A DNA stretch of 64,000 nucleotides, from contig NC_021678.1 of assembly GCF_000247815.1 (NCBI RefSeq), forward strand, positions 9,694,371-9,758,370, written 5' to 3'. Source of the DNA: Ficedula albicollis. Lineage: Eukaryota > Chordata > Aves > Passeriformes > Muscicapidae. This document shows positions 1-13,974 of the stretch, piece after piece; the first letter of the stretch is position 1; every line of letters begins with the position of its first letter. A program made the translations under genes and the position numbers. Below the pieces are notes generated by a model, which made no database searches, had not been told where the DNA came from, and was given only the letters and a program-made list of their open reading frames with translations.

Positions 1-3000
1 TGTATAATGGATTTGGGGGGAAAAAAAATCCTTTTCTAGAAAACTGATATAAAACACCTAGAGCTAAGAAACTTGGGACCATGAGATGAAGGTAAGTAAT
101 TCCAGAGGAAAAATGGTCGATATTAGGGCATTGGTTTGGGAAAGAAAGGAGGACATTAATTATTTACCATTTCAATGTAAATGCAGCAATACAGAAAACT
201 GATCATGGAAAACCCACACATGGGAAATCCAACGACACACAAAGGGACAGAAAATAAAAATATAAATTATTCACTGCAAAGTTATTGCTAAACTGTTTTA
301 TGACACTGATTTATTATTGGTCTGAAAGACCATAGATTGATACTCTTGGAAAAACAAATAATTTTCTGCCTTGTGTTTACTATGTGTATGTCCTAATTAA
401 TGTGAAATAAATTGCATTCCTTTGGCATGAACCATCCAAATAATTTTAGAAGACAGACTATCCACTTTATTCTATTAATAGTAGAATTATTATTATTTAA
501 TTTATAAATGATGTGCTGTCGGCATAGATATTGTGATTTTTATTAAATACGCTTTACAGGGAAAAAATGGAAAGCTGTTCTAAACTGATTTTTTCATTAA
601 GTATTTGAAGTGAGAAACAAAAGCAGTGAGACATGATGTTTGTTAATATCCAGTTTTTGCTTTGCTGGACAGTGGGGAAAGCTGAAGGAAGGAAAGGGCT
701 GCAGAGTTGGAGCTCTGTGAGAGTTTCTCAGCCCAGGGGAGGGAGTGCCATTGGTGATGAGCTCTCCCTGTGCTGCACCTCACAGGCATCTGTATTTTAA
801 TGGCTTGCACATCTCTGCTGCACTCCTACAATGGAGCCTCAGGGCAGCTCCCAGCAAGCTGGAAACAAAAGCTCCTGGGCCGGACCGCACCCAGGCTCAT
901 TAACCTTGATCTGAGCAGGGTTAATTAGATCAGGCTGGGCCTCAAGCTAACACGGGGACGGTTCTGCTCTGTGCCACTTCCACACGCCCTTGTGGTTCAG
1001 CTGCATCAGCAAGTCTGGGAATGCAACTTCCTAAGGTTCCAAATCTCATTATTTCACCCTCGTGAGATCATTCTTCTTACTGGTGGGAAATCACTATCTG
1101 GAAAATAAATCTCTCAATTTAAGATAATTATTTTAAAAAATAAACCAGTTTTCTCAACAGATTGTAGGTCCTGTAGTTCACTTAATACACTTTCTATTCA
1201 GTAGCCAAGCTCTGTCAGGTTGCTCACAATAAGGATAACACAACCTCTATTTCCTGAAAGGAAGGAACAGCTGTATAGAAATTACTCGAAAGACAAGTGC
1301 ATTAAATATTACAAGCATCCACATGGCAGCTTCAGGGGATCCAGCAGCCCTGAGAATAAGGAAAATGGTTCTTCAGATTAGTGGCTTAGTTACGTTCTAG
1401 ACAAGAGAATTATTTAATAAGAGGGAGTTAATTACAAGTAGCTCTATTGATAGGCAATTCCAGCCTCAGACAGGGAATTCAATCCATTCATTGAATGTGT
1501 CTGTGTCCATTTGTAGACATTTGCTACTATTATCTGAAGAAGTTACAATTAACAGTTGCAGTTTACTTTCTCCACTGTAATCAAAGGACAGGATTTACTT
1601 TATTTTTTCATTCCACAAGGATCTCTTGGGCTTGAAAATTTAATTGCTGCACTGTGACAGACAACATTCAGATCTTTTTAATCTTTATTCTGCCAGTAAA
1701 TTTTCCTGCAGCAAATTTCCTCATAATTACAGTTCTGATTAAAGCAAGCATTTCCATAGTTTTGATGGCTTTGTAAATCAGAATTTCTGCTCCTCTTAAG
1801 GTGAGCAGGAGCTCACTTTGTAATGAAGTTTTACTATGCAAAATTACTGAGCAATAATGTAATTAACATTTGTGTTATCTCTCATTCTTTAATACAAATA
1901 CCCAGCCCCTCCTTGTATGCCAGGAATTGAACAATAAGCCTGATAAAGTCTCACATAAAAAGGAACCAGGTAATGACTTCACTTTTGTTTTAACCCTGTA
2001 ACTTGGAAGATGTGAAATCTGAAGTTTCTAAGTAATAAAGTAATAAAAATGAGAGAACCTCAAAAGCAACCAGAAGTTACTGCTTTATGAAGAAGGGTTG
2101 AGAGAGGATGAATAGCTTACACATTTATTTCACTCTCATATAAATCCTGCCCTCCCACTTGTGCTTATTTGCAAGCATGTGGCCTTAATCGCAGTATTAC
2201 AACTATCATCAATTTGGTACTGAGAAATTCTCTTTGAAATTGTCACACAAAGATGATTTACAGAAATAATATACAATCATATTAAATTGAAGGAAGAATG
2301 CAGCAATTCTTGTAGATTTAAGTGAAAAAACACTAGGTAAACTAATAGCAAAATTCTCTGGAAGTTCATTTCCACAGTGAGACCCAACTGAGATTTCTCT
2401 GATTTCCTCCTGAGTAAAGTCCTATAAAGCCTGCAGAACTAAAGCAAATAACCAGTGGAATAAATCAAAAGAAAAAAAAAAAAGGTGAATTTTCCATTCT
2501 AAAGTGGTGAACAGTAATCTTCAAGAAAATGGGCTCAGCTGTTTATGTGATTATCTGGGCAATACTTTAAGGACAGAGGTCAAACTATGGAACCTAATAT
2601 TTTCATTTTGATTTTAAAAATATAAACTGTCAGGTTAATAATCCTTTTGCAGGTTTGCAAACCAAGAAAACTACACTTAAACTCTATGCAAAGAGAATTT
2701 ATTATGAATATCAACTGCTACTTTTTTGGGGACGAGATCTGCAAAAAATGAAGATCCAGACGTGTATCTCAAGATACAGAGAGCAGAAGTTGCTCTGGAT
2801 CAAAGGCAGAAGCAGGCCATGGCAGCAGGGCACTACAGGGAAGACATAAAATTTGTTAAATTAAGTTTGCCAATTGCCTTACTTTGGATGTCTTAAAGCC
2901 TGCCAAGTACCTAATTCTGCCTTAATGATCTAAAGTTTGCAAGTAGAAGTTTGTTATTGAACCTCCTGAGAATTTTGTTGCTTCTCCCACACATCGCACA

Positions 3001-3404
3001 CAGGAATCCAAACAACCTTCCCCAAAACTCGTTCAGTGGATAAGGGCATGAGACAATGCCACAAAAACCAAACCACAAGTCTCAATATATGTGCCCAAAC
3101 ACGTAAAAACTTGCAAATGCATTTTAAAATGCAAATTATTATTTAAGCACAAAACCACTGTAATACTAATATACTGAAGTATTAATATTTGCAATTTGTA
3201 CATAAAATTTCAGTATTAATCACCTTCAGCCATATCAAATTCAGAGAGTTACCACTCTAAATTGCAATGCCTATGTCTGCTTCCAGGAGTGCTATGCTGG
3301 GGTTTTGGGCCTTTGAAGACTTACTGTGGCACTCCTCAGTCTTTTCCTAAACTGGCTATTTATATCCAGCTCTGTAAATGTTTTTGTCAGCACTCACATA
3401 CCTT
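1..3404. other. Unique non-coding DNA, nothing recognised
   Basis: AT-rich sequence with no recognisable exon, RNA gene or repeat family. A somewhat GC-richer patch lies at about 660-1000. The 64-codon frame starting near 2655 has no family features and is probably chance. Confidence 0.6.
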
Positions 3405-3975
3405 GGACTATCCCTACTGCTCTCCTCTGGTCCTGCTCTACTGGGTCCAGGATTTTCTAAGTGTGGTGCTCAAAACCAGGCACAGTACATGAGCAGGGGT
3501 ATTATTAGGGTTGAGTGATATGCAAAAGATTTGTTTGCATATCCAGGCTCATTTTTAACAGGGCACCCATTTTATATCCCACCGTGATATTTGGGGTAAC
3601 AATACAAGGCCAATGACTGGCTAAGGCACCCATTTTATATCCCACCATGATATTTGGGGTAACAATACAAGGCCAATGACTGGCTCCTTGTCCACAGAGC
3701 CTCTGCCTGGCCCATTTCCTGTCCTGTGTTTGTGAGACAGAGCCTCTTACTGAAGTACTGCAGTTTGCATCCAGCCTTTTTCAATCCTCTTTATTTCAGG
3801 CGATTCCACCAATTGGCTGAGATTATCTTGCACAATTTCAGAGTGCTCAAGGCCTTTCTCTAGGGCTTATTACCATTTGCAGATGTATTAAGTGAACTCT
3901 TTATGTCATCATCTGTGATAGTAACAAAAAACAGTACAAAATAGTACCAGACTCAGGGTGCTGAAGGAAATACAA
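3405..3975 (-). mobile_element. Old, degraded CR1 LINE remnant (antisense)
   Basis: Read on the plus strand, two stretches resemble the reverse complement of the CR1 reverse-transcriptase ORF as found in birds. The first is a 'gtgctcaaaaccaggcacag' type phrase near 3460-3485. The second is a 'catttgcagatg ... cagtac' stretch near 3875-3950. The match is patchy, with no intact frame, so this would be an ancient copy. A younger 63-bp tandem duplication sits inside it. It could instead be another old LINE; a profile search would decide. Confidence 0.4.
3562..3685. repeat. Tandem duplication, 63-bp period, two copies
   Basis: Copy 1 is 3562-3622 and copy 2 is 3625-3685, separated by two A residues. 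The 61-bp copies differ at a single base (G or A in 'ccaccRtgat'). The near identity inside an otherwise decayed element means the duplication is much younger than its host sequence, or is an assembly duplicate. Confidence 0.95.
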
Positions 3976-5130
3976 AACATATCTCTTCCTTCCTGTATAC
4001 GCTGATGCTATAAGCTAAAATCTGTCATATAGTTAGAAAACAATGAAAACACTGGATAATGTAAAGTTAATTTAAGCTTTCTAAAGGCAAACCCCCACAA
4101 CAGCTGCTAAAAAGCACAAATGACTCAGTCTTCCAGATACAAGATTGTTGCTTTTACACAATTATTAATCTTTCCTCAATTACACAGCATGTGGTCCAAC
4201 CTCTGCATTACAATTAACTCCACAGAGAGAAGTCTTTTATATACAAAACCATGGGATTTATGGTGCTGGACATTTCCCTTAAGATGATTCAGAAAGTGCT
4301 GCCTGACCACTAATCAAAAATGTCTGACATTCTTCATGTGACTGGCAAATGTTAGAGCCTGATGTTACCCACAGAATCATCCAGGATACATCTGCACTCT
4401 TCTGAAAAGCTGAGCAATTGAGAGGTCAAGGCACAGAATTTCTCTCTAAATAGGGTTTTTTTTGAGGAAATGGGGAACAGAGAGAACAAACTATACCATT
4501 CCTTTGAGGAGGGAAGGCACAGGGAATAAAAAATTAGGAAGCTTCCACTGCCTGTTCTCGTGACACAAGATCAGTGCATTTATGTGTATTGATTTAATTT
4601 TCAAGGCAGGCACTTTTTGGAGGCAGCAAATCTTTTGTAATTAAATCAAGGGCAAAAAAAATAAATGAAGAGAGAAGTTAAGTCTCAAAATTCTTATCAT
4701 TTGCTAGGCAGTTGATAATAGAAATTACTTTTCTTTCTCCTTAACATAGTCTGCTAGGCAGTTGAGAATAGAAATTACTTTTCTTTCTCCTTAACATAAT
4801 CTGTTGCTTGTCTACTGTGAATATATGAGAATTCTGTACACACAACTTAACTATTCCAGCTCACTCTGAAGGGACATTTAAGAGTGCTAGACTATTAGAG
4901 CAGAGACTCATCAAACAGGGATTAACACCCTCCCTGGATATTTAACACTTTTGAAATACTTTTTTACCTATATAGATTGCAAAATTTATGATTCATATGG
5001 AATAGAATGGAATTATAGACACTGCTATAATTCATTTTCTGGTGGCATCAGGAAAGGCATTGCATGGTTTGCAGGAGATGCAAGGTTAATGCTTCATAAC
5101 TTTTTTCCCCTGTGAAGAAGTATGAGAGAA
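3976..5130. other. Unique non-coding DNA between CR1 remnants
   Basis: No gene or RNA signature seen. The only structured element is the 50-bp tandem duplication near 4702-4801. Confidence 0.6.
4702..4801. repeat. Tandem duplication, 50-bp period, two copies
   Basis: Copies 4702-4751 and 4752-4801 both begin 'tgctaggcagttga' and run through the same pyrimidine-rich stretch. They differ at two positions (T/G near the start, G/A near the end). Confidence 0.95.
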
Positions 5131-5345
5131 TCACAGAATCAAAACATATCTCAAGATGGAAGAGACCCATAAGGATCAAGTTCAACTTTGTGATCCTCAC
5201 AGGACTAAACCATATGACTAAAGAGCAAAGTCCAGACACTCCTAGAACTCTGATGGGACTGGTGCCATGATCACTTCTCCAGGGAGCCCATTCTGACAGG
5301 TAATAATTTTATACATGCAATTCCTCTTTTATGAGGAAGTTCTGA
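5131..5345 (-). mobile_element. CR1 LINE 3' end fragment, minus strand
   Basis: The plus strand reads 'gagaatcacagaatca', the reverse complement of the short terminal repeats that close CR1 elements. This is followed by the usual antisense order: 'ggaagagaccca', then 'atcaagttcaac', then 'cttctccagggagcccattc' before similarity fades. CR1 copies integrate 5'-truncated, so a piece of about 200 bp with its 3' end kept is normal. It is moderately diverged and non-functional. Confidence 0.8.
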
Positions 5346-5624
5346 CTCTGCACAAGGTATTAGCTTTGACTCTCAGCTTATGAGTCTAGCACAACACTAG
5401 AGTTAAGCCAGACACCTGGAAATTTTAAGTAGCTGGCACAGGTCTCTCTCCTGACTGGAAAAAGTCAGTGCATACACAGTATTGGCACCTGCATTCAAGA
5501 TGGATCCATTCTGCTTTAAACCTTTTCTAAAAGCCACGGCACACTTCTGACATGCTCCACTGAGTATGTCAAATGAAATGTCTGAGTAACATTAAAATGG
5601 GAAAATGAAGCACAGCAAGTCCCA

Positions 5625-6085
5625 CCCATCAGTTCTGAGTGGGGGATGAACATATGATGAGCAGCCTTGCTGAGAAGGACCTGAGGGTGCTGGTGGGTGA
5701 GAGGCTGGACATGACCTGGCTGTGTGCACTGGCAGAAAGCCAGCCTTGACCTGGGCTGCATCCAAAGCAGGGCAGGGAGGGGATTCTGCCCCTCTGCTCT
5801 GCTCTCCTGAGACCCCACCTGCAGCGCTGCATCCAGCTCTGCGGTCCCTGCACGGGAAGGACATTTACTTCTTGGAGGGAGTTCAGAGGAGGCCAGCAAG
5901 ATGATTAGAGGGATGGAGCACCTCTCCTGGGAGGAAAAGCTAAAAAAAGTTGGTTGTTTACCCTAGAAAAAAGAAGGCTTTGGAGTGACCTAATTGTGAC
6001 CTTCCAATACCTGAAGGGATCCCTACAGGAAAGATGGAGACAGTTTCTTATTAAGTGCATGTAATGACAGATCTGCATATTCCAG
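5625..6085 (+). mobile_element. CR1 LINE fragment (end of ORF2 into 3' region), plus strand
   Basis: Several phrases diagnostic of avian CR1 occur in the right order: 'ttgctgagaaggacctgag', 'gggattctgcccctctgctc', 'tgagaccccacctgcag', 'gaggaggccagcaagatgat', 'gagggatggagcacctctcc' and 'aatacctgaaggga'. The copy is truncated at both ends and carries indels, for example A-rich expansions near 5940, so it cannot encode a working reverse transcriptase. Open frames of 60 to 127 codons on both strands here are by-products of the decayed LINE. Confidence 0.92.
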
Positions 6086-6166
6086 AAAATTACTATTGCC
6101 TTTAGAAGCCCGTGTTGCACTGGGACCAACACTTAAAAGGCTCTGGCTCATTCTGGGGGCTGTGAA

Positions 6167-6217
6167 ACCTGTGTGCCAAACCAGACCTGTGTGCCAAACC
6201 AGACCTGTCTGCCATAC
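6167..6217. repeat. 18-bp minisatellite, about 2.8 copies
   Basis: The unit 'acctgtgtgccaaaccag' occurs at 6167-6184 and exactly again at 6185-6202. A third partial, diverged copy runs to 6217. It lies just past the CR1 fragment. Confidence 0.9.
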
Positions 6218-8734
6218 ATTTGCAGGTGACCTGCTTGACAAAGGTGCAGGAAGCACTGGGGGTTGTATTCCCGTGCCAGCAATTTTTGCACGTGCAGGAT
6301 GAAGACTGTCACTTGGTGACTGGGGTGACCATCACACAGATGCTTTGAACTGTCACCTCCCTCTCTGCTCTGTACCCACAGAGTGCCCTCAGCCCTGAGC
6401 CTGCCACTGGTGGCCAGTCACAGGCAGCAGGGTCGTACCTGGCTCTGCCTCTCAGAGCCCAGGTTTTGGCAGCACACGGGGCTGGCCTGGGCTGTGGAGA
6501 TGGATTTTATCAGCAGTGTGGCGTGTGACAGCCCAGCTGGGGGCCCTGAAGGCTCTGCCCAGGAGCTGGGCTCTGCCTGCTGTGGAGAGCCTGGGACAGA
6601 CTGCACAGCTTAGCGGGAGAGGAGCAGCGCAACGGGGATGAGCAGAGATGGATGCACACGACAAGAGACTGTAAATGCAGAACCAAGACAGACAGCAGCA
6701 ATTGCTATAGCCTGAAATGCCACCATTAGTCCCAGCCAGGAAGCTCTAACAGCAAAAAGAATAGATTCAGACAAAAGATAAAATCAACTGAAATTAGGAA
6801 AAAGCAACCAAAAAGGCCCCGTCAGAAAACTAGCAAGCAATATAAGATCACTTGGGAGCCTATTGGTGCCATTCTTAGGTAGTCATTTGCTAAAAACAGC
6901 AGAGAAAGAAGAGGTGCAGTATCTCTGGAGCACAGCTGTGGCTCAGCCTGTGATCCTGCAGTGCCACGCAGCCAGCCCAGGCACACACAATGGCCACAGC
7001 CACAGGACATCATGTCAGTCCTTACCACAGGCTGCTGCAGATCTGGGACATTCACCTCCCAAGGAAAATAAACCTCACAGCCATGAGGAACCGTATCAGC
7101 ATCTCCAGTTTGGTATTAAACAGAAACATTCTGCATTGAAAAGCCTCTAATTCACCAGAGCAATAAACCATGCAAGTTGCTGGGGAAAAAAATCCCCAAA
7201 CTCTAGTTCAAAGAAAAATCTGAAGTAATTCAGTTGTGAAGAGAAAGTACTAGTCATTCAATTTGCTCATCCCAAACTAGGCCAAGTTAAGGGTTCAGTG
7301 CAATTTCTCCACTTTTAGACAAAAATTATGCCTGAAGGAGAATACTTAATGCATACTGTGAAGTGTTTGATTTTTATCAGGCTTAGGAATTTGGCTGCAA
7401 CAGTTTGCTACGAGAAGACTGAACAGCATGTAAGGAAAACCATCTCAGAGCCTTAAAGGAGCACTTTGCTCTTCCCTGAGAAGGCCCTTTAAAATGAACT
7501 ACTGCCTGAAGATTGATTAAATGACCACTTAATTAGACAGGGGAGATCTACTGACAATATCTGACAGCAATGGGGGGAAAAAAGTGTGCTTTTAAGGAAT
7601 TTGAAAAATATTAAAAATCTTGTGTTTTCAAGATCCAACAGACACCACATCTACAGCAGGAAATTTAGATTTCTAAAAAAAATTAATAATAATAAAAAAA
7701 GTACTACTGCATTAAAATTCCACATCCTGTTTTCATCCAAATTAAAGGCCCTGAATGCACTCTTCTGGCTTAGCATGCAGAAGGGATAGGCTGTTTTATG
7801 CACTCTAAAAGCTCTCCAGATCTTCTCAGGTTAAGATTCAGGATTCAGCCTGCCTTTCTATTCTTATCAGGATAAGGCAGAAAGAAGAGCACAATCTGTT
7901 TAATACAGTATCATTTGAAAAGGAAAAGAAAAAAGAAGGGAGGACAAAAACCCCAGTATTTTTAAAAGGTAGAAGTTAAATAACCAAACAAAGTCCAACT
8001 ACAAATCAATCTTTGGACTTTCCTACTCCCAAATTATATATTACATATGCTGTAGAATTACTTATATGCATGAACTTTCAAACAGCACCCAAAACAGTTC
8101 TCTGAGTATCAAAGCTTTCTTGATACCATCATATAGATGGCAAATTTCCAGGGTAAAAGGAATCAGCACTTTTGAAGGTATATGACAGTAGTGTGTGGGG
8201 AGCAGGAGGAAGTGTAGTAAGGAGATGCCAGCTCCAGCTGCTGGCCACTGAGCTGTCAGCTCACAGTGCTCCTGCGGCAGGGATGCACGAGGTGGGAGGA
8301 GGGGAGTGCTCCATTACAAGTAACCCAGCAGGGCATCACAGGAACATCAGAATTGTGTCTTTCTACAACATGAGTGGCCAGCCTGGAATGTGCTTCTAGA
8401 GCACTCTGAGGGGCAGGGGCAACTGCCTTGAGCTCCATTTCTTTCAGCTGTCCAGGAGAACAGCATGTCCCTGCAGAACAAGCTCAGATTGCTCTGGGAC
8501 ATGGCATCCTGAGCTGTTAGGGACTCTTTGAATAACCCTTAATACTCTTTCCTTGAGTGGTTTTACCAACTCAGTTGCTGCTCTGTGTAGTTCAGAGCAG
8601 TAGAATGAATGTCACCCCAACCTGAGCCACAGCTGGTGACAGGGCAGTTTAGATTTGAACCAGGCTTCTAACTGGACCTTCTCTTCTAACTAAAACTAAA
8701 AGAAAGTCCATGCAGTATTCTACATTGAATATTA

Positions 8735-8870
8735 ATGTGAAACAAAATGAAAAAAATAAAAAAGGAAAATCTAAAAAACTTCTGTGAAATTAAGTTTCAT
8801 AATTTCTGTTTTTTATTTTTTTTTCTTTTACAATGCATTGGTAAAAAAAACAAAAACAAAAAACTAAAGC
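8735..8870. repeat. A/T-rich low-complexity tract
   Basis: An A-rich run, then a T-rich run from about 8810, then another A-rich run. The A-rich and T-rich arms are partly complementary, so the tract could fold, but simple composition explains it. Confidence 0.7.
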
Positions 8871-11800
8871 CATCTTAATTATTGCCCAACTGTTTAAAAT
8901 TTGCATCACCTCCTGAAAAAAAACTTCATGACATGCTTAGTTCCATTTGGCACAATGGAAGTGCAGGAGAAAAGAGACCTCATTAAATGCACCCCTTGGT
9001 TTAGGCAGATGGGAGTGTGCTCAATAGCATTTCAGATCTCACTTGTTCCTGCAGAACAGATGCAATATGTAATTTACCATAGATGATGACATTTGAGACA
9101 AATCAAAAATCACTGATAAGATGAAATTATATCAAGCTAGATACAGCCATCTGCTAGGATTTCAAGGATTCACCTGATAGTCACTTTTCTCATTATTTGA
9201 GATCCAGGATACAGAGGATTTCCTACATATACATTTGAGAGACTGACATGTAAAACAGTTTCTCAGGGATCCACAAATGTGTTTCTGGAAAAAAACACCT
9301 GTTTGAAGAGACCTATAGCCATTTTACAAGTCTAGACACTCAGAGAGACATGAGGGAGCCTTTTGTGGTTAGGGAGATCTACCATGTTATTTATAACTCA
9401 TACTAGAACAGTGTGAGAAAATCCTCCAGGAACTTCTCCAGTGTGAGTCTATCTATTCTGAATAAGGCCATCTGCATCCTTTGTCCTTGCTGTGGTTTAT
9501 TGTCAATAGGCAAAACAAGGGGGGCTACTACACAGGTGACCAAATGACATGATTCAGAGCTCGTTAGAATGTATTGCACATGAAAGTCCAAGAGGTGACT
9601 AATTCTTTGCACAGTATGTTGTATTCTCCTTTGTGGGAATTGCAAACTTCAGAGAGGCAGCCCTGAGCACAAAGGGGCTCCTGCCTGAGACGCCAAAATG
9701 GTAAGAATTGGCTCATGACACAAAATTTTCAAATACAAATGTTCAACAGGAGGGCAATAAACATTTAAGTAGCAAAACCATGGATCTGCTGGCTGACAAA
9801 TATGCAATTTTTTTGGCCACTACATCCTCCTTTGCACTCAGCAGCCTCCAGCACAGACGATTCACCAGATTGCCAGGGCTGCAGCAAGGCCTAAATTTTT
9901 TTTTTTATTTCACCAATGCAACTAGCAATAGAGAAATACTGAACACACTTTAAAATGATATGTTATCAGTATTGAATGACCATGCCTAGCTTTCTGTATT
10001 TGCACCTCTGAAAAGTAATCAAAAAATGGAACCTCTCAAAATAGATAATAGCTGCAAAATATTTTTCACGAGAGTTTTGTCTTTTCTCCTTATCAAAAGG
10101 TACAGGATGATGAATTTCCACATTTTCTAGTTAGTTTTTGTGTGAAGAAGGCATCTAACTCTAGGAACTATCAAACAGAAAAGGATAACAAGATGCAATG
10201 GCTGGAAAGTAGTGCTAGAAACAATCAAGTATACTAAGGATTCTTTTTTTTTTTGCCCAGGAGGTAATGGAATTATCAACTATAATTACTCACCAATGGG
10301 TTGCACTCTTTTAAACTGAGAATTTACATTTCTCTAAAACCCTTTGGTGTGTCCAGTGGGTTTAATTTGTGACTGGATGAAAAACACCCAACTGTCTATT
10401 GCAGGGTTCCCAGTAGGTCATGAGAAACTTATGTTATCTGGGAAAAGCAGCTATGAAATTTCAAGCTGAAATTATTAAACTGTTAAGGTGATCTGCCTGA
10501 AGTGTAATTATACTGTCAATAGGGATGAAGGCTGAAATGCATAATTTTATCTCTCTGCTCAATTTCTTAGGTAACTTAGTGAAAGCAGAGCTCTGTCCTT
10601 GTGCAGCCCCTCTGCACACACTGTCACAGTGGGGAATGGAACACAAATGACACCAAGAGCTGCTGGCAGAAGCACTCCATCCCATTTGCTCCTTCAGGAA
10701 TGAAACAAAAAGTGTTTTTAAAACACAGCTTTAACTTCATCATAGCTAATGAATATTTACATTGCTCAATTTGAATTTTGCTTCAGTTCAGCACATATTA
10801 AAACCACTACATTCACAGACTGAAAATCCAAAGTCCTCATTACATAAAACATCCATAGCAGCATCTCAATCCTGGCTTTCATTACAGGAAGCAAACAAAT
10901 ACTAAATTACATTAATTCCTTTATACAAGGTCTCAGTTCCACACCTGATAACAATTAGAAGCTTGTGCACACTCTATCAGTTTTGCCCAACATATTTTTG
11001 GATGTGAGGATGACTGACATCATTACACATGATGTGGCCTCAAAGACAAGCAGTCTGAAATACCAGGAAGCTAAAATGTTGTGATTAATTTTCACATGGA
11101 AGCAATTTGAATGACAATCTCTGTATAGATTCAGTGGTCTTTGGTGTTGATAGACGGCACGAAATAGATGCCTGGAGCCTTCAAGACTTTCAAATGCTTC
11201 ATTAAATGACCAAGAAAACAAGAAAGTACAAGCTTCCCTTACACCTGCAGTCCCACACTATCATTTATTATTCTAATGCTGCATGAATGCAGAAAGCTTC
11301 AGCCTAATTCTGGCTTGGTTTTGAACCATTGGTGCAGGGACTACTGTGCACACCCAAAACTCAAACAAAAAACCCACTCCTTGATTAATCTTGGCACAGA
11401 GAGAAGTTCCCCATTTCACAGTGCTTTCAGTGCACCCCAGTGCTTTTCCAAGTCTGCAGTGAAAAATGTCTTAACATCATGCACAACATCACTGTATTTT
11501 CATACCTTTCTTTCATAGTGTAAGAATATCCAATACTAGTATTGGTTTATTGCATTCAGAATGAGTCCTCTAAAAACTTATAAATGAACACTTGAAGAAT
11601 TCATGTACTCATCTGCCCCTTTAATTACATCTCCAAGCTAAAAAGGCTGCCTGTGTATACATACATTTTGCAATAGTGTTATATAAATATTTAAGTAGTA
11701 GCTGAAATTCAAAGATGCTTGCAACTATCTCTGTCCATAGCTTAAGAGAAAAACAGTTAGGAACAGCAACTTGACATTTTTTAGAAACATTCTGGATAGT

Positions 11801-13952
11801 AAACAGGCTCTTTCACATAGTTTGTGTATGCAACTTGGACTTCAGTCTTCACTGAGTGGCAGAAGCATTTTAAAATGTCAGATTCTAATGAAATATTAAA
11901 ACACATTAAAACTGTATTCAGTATATTATATAAATCTGTATATTCAGTTCTTGGCAGATGTTATGAGATTAAGTTGACCAGGATAGTAGTTAAACTTCAA
12001 AAATTGCAACACTTGCCCCTACCTTTTGTTTTTTTCTAAACATCTCCTTTCTAGCCTATGAGTGAGGGAAAACATTAAAGGCTATGTCAAGGTATTAGCA
12101 AGCTCAACAGCATGGCTTGTGACAGAACTGTCAAATTCAAACATCTCTAGAAGTGGATAATGGATTTAGTTCAGGGCCTCTCTCATCCAATTTTAAAATC
12201 TAAATTATAGGTTTTCAAATACTTAACTAGGGCAGTATGCTGAAAGTTGCATACCTGTGATAATTCTTTATTTTAAAAGTACTGTATTGACTAGGAATAG
12301 AAGTGTGAATGACTTGACAGAAGCAGGTTCTCAGTATCAGCAGTACTGCCTGGCCTCAAAGGAAGTTGCTAGATGCTGTTTAAGGTACAGCTGAAATAAC
12401 TGTAGCTCATGTTGTACAAAGCATTTTCTAAAACCTCTGTTTTGATGCATTAGGAGTCTAACACTGAGCATATATATCCATGTATGCTTCGTTCTTTGCA
12501 CCTTACCTTTCCCTCTAGGATTGCTAATTGAAATATGCAAAATTGGCCAGCAATTTCCAAACCAATACAGAGGAAAAAAGGAAGGTGGACTGCAGTTGAT
12601 TTTACAACATTCTTTCCATTCCTCTAAGAATTAATGGGACATTAATTGTGTGTATAAGACATTCCTTTCTCTCATTTCCTCAGGCCTTTTTTGCAGGCTT
12701 CTCTCTCAGCTGGGGCTGATCAGACTTCAATGCAGCAACACATTTCATACTGGCCAAAGGTCTGGCTTTCAGCTTCTTTCCTAAAGCTTTCATGCATTGT
12801 TTTTTCCTTTGAGTGGTTGCTACTCATGGTCAAAATACATGTTTAAAACACTTTTTGTCTTTTTGAGAAGGTTTTACACCCTGTACCTACCCAGACATCT
12901 ATGCAATTCCACTCCCCTCACGGCTGCTTAGCCCAAGGCAACACATAAACCTGAACAAAAAGTACACCTGCCTAAGGTAGCAAGCCACAGGCAGAGCCAG
13001 AACAACCAGCCTTTACCTCCACTTTTGGGGGAGAGTAGAAGAGAAAGGAATTGATGAGTACAGAATAAACTTCCCCAAAGCAGCAATTTCCTTCCCACCA
13101 GGTCCCAGCTGAACAGCATGGAAGAGAAGCCGAGCTTAGGGCTCCACAGGACAGGAAAGCTGAGAGCTGACTCCAGCTCAGCTGCAGCTTCTTGGCCCCT
13201 ATGGAGCAATAAAGCAGAACCCCCAGAGCAGCTCGGTCTCTGTGCACCGGCAATCCCTGGTTAATGCACCTAAGCAGTGGGGGAAACATGCTGCAAGCAC
13301 TAAAAGCTGCTAATGGGATCCTGACTACCCGCTGGGAGCTGGCCTAACAAAGGACACGGCACTCGAGCTTAATCACTTTTCACAGAACGAATGGCTGGCT
13401 TCCAGACCCCATCCACAGCACAGCTGCTTCTCAGTTCGCTTGTTTTCCTACAGATGTTTTCACAAAGGCATGCTGGAATTAGAATGAAACAGTAGTGACC
13501 CTTCTTCCTGCTGCTTTTGACACCATTGCCTGTCAGTCAATCTGCTTCCATGTTCAGTCTTCCAGCACACCCCTTCCCAATACCAGACACTATAAACTGT
13601 GCTATCTGCACCAACTGCTGAATACATGATTGGTATTTTGGGTTCATTTCTGTCCTGAGGGTTTTAGTGTCATAATTAAGTTCAGCACAAGGTGATGGGA
13701 AAATAGTTTCCGTGCAAGTAATCATGCTTTTCCTAACTGAAAAGAGCTACAGGCTCTAAATTAATTTCCTCACATCTCTTAGTCAAATCAGTTGACATCT
13801 GAAGTTTTTCCATGTACATTAGTCAGCTGCATGTTGTCTGGATAAGATTTTATTTTTTTTCTTTTCCAGTAAGATAGTGTTATATATTTCTGCTGTCTGT
13901 CTTTAGTAAGCCTCAAAAATATGTTAGCTTAAAGCTAAGTAGGAATTTCACT

Positions 13953-13974
13953 AGAATAAACCCTGGTTTATTCT
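13953..13974. repeat. Perfect short inverted repeat
   Basis: Ten-base arms 'agaataaacc' and 'ggtttattct' are separated by CT. The match is perfect but short and may be chance in 64 kb. There is no flanking T-run or gene end to suggest a terminator. Confidence 0.85.

Noticed and set aside
885..945. Inverted 'ttaacc ... ggttaa' and 'gatct ... agatc' arms, possible hairpin
   Set aside because: The arms are only 5-6 bases and overlap inconsistently, which is expected by chance.
12900..13420. GC-richer block with an 'aataaa' at about 13207, considered as an LTR
   Set aside because: No TG...CA boundary pair, promoter order or family phrase could be recognised.
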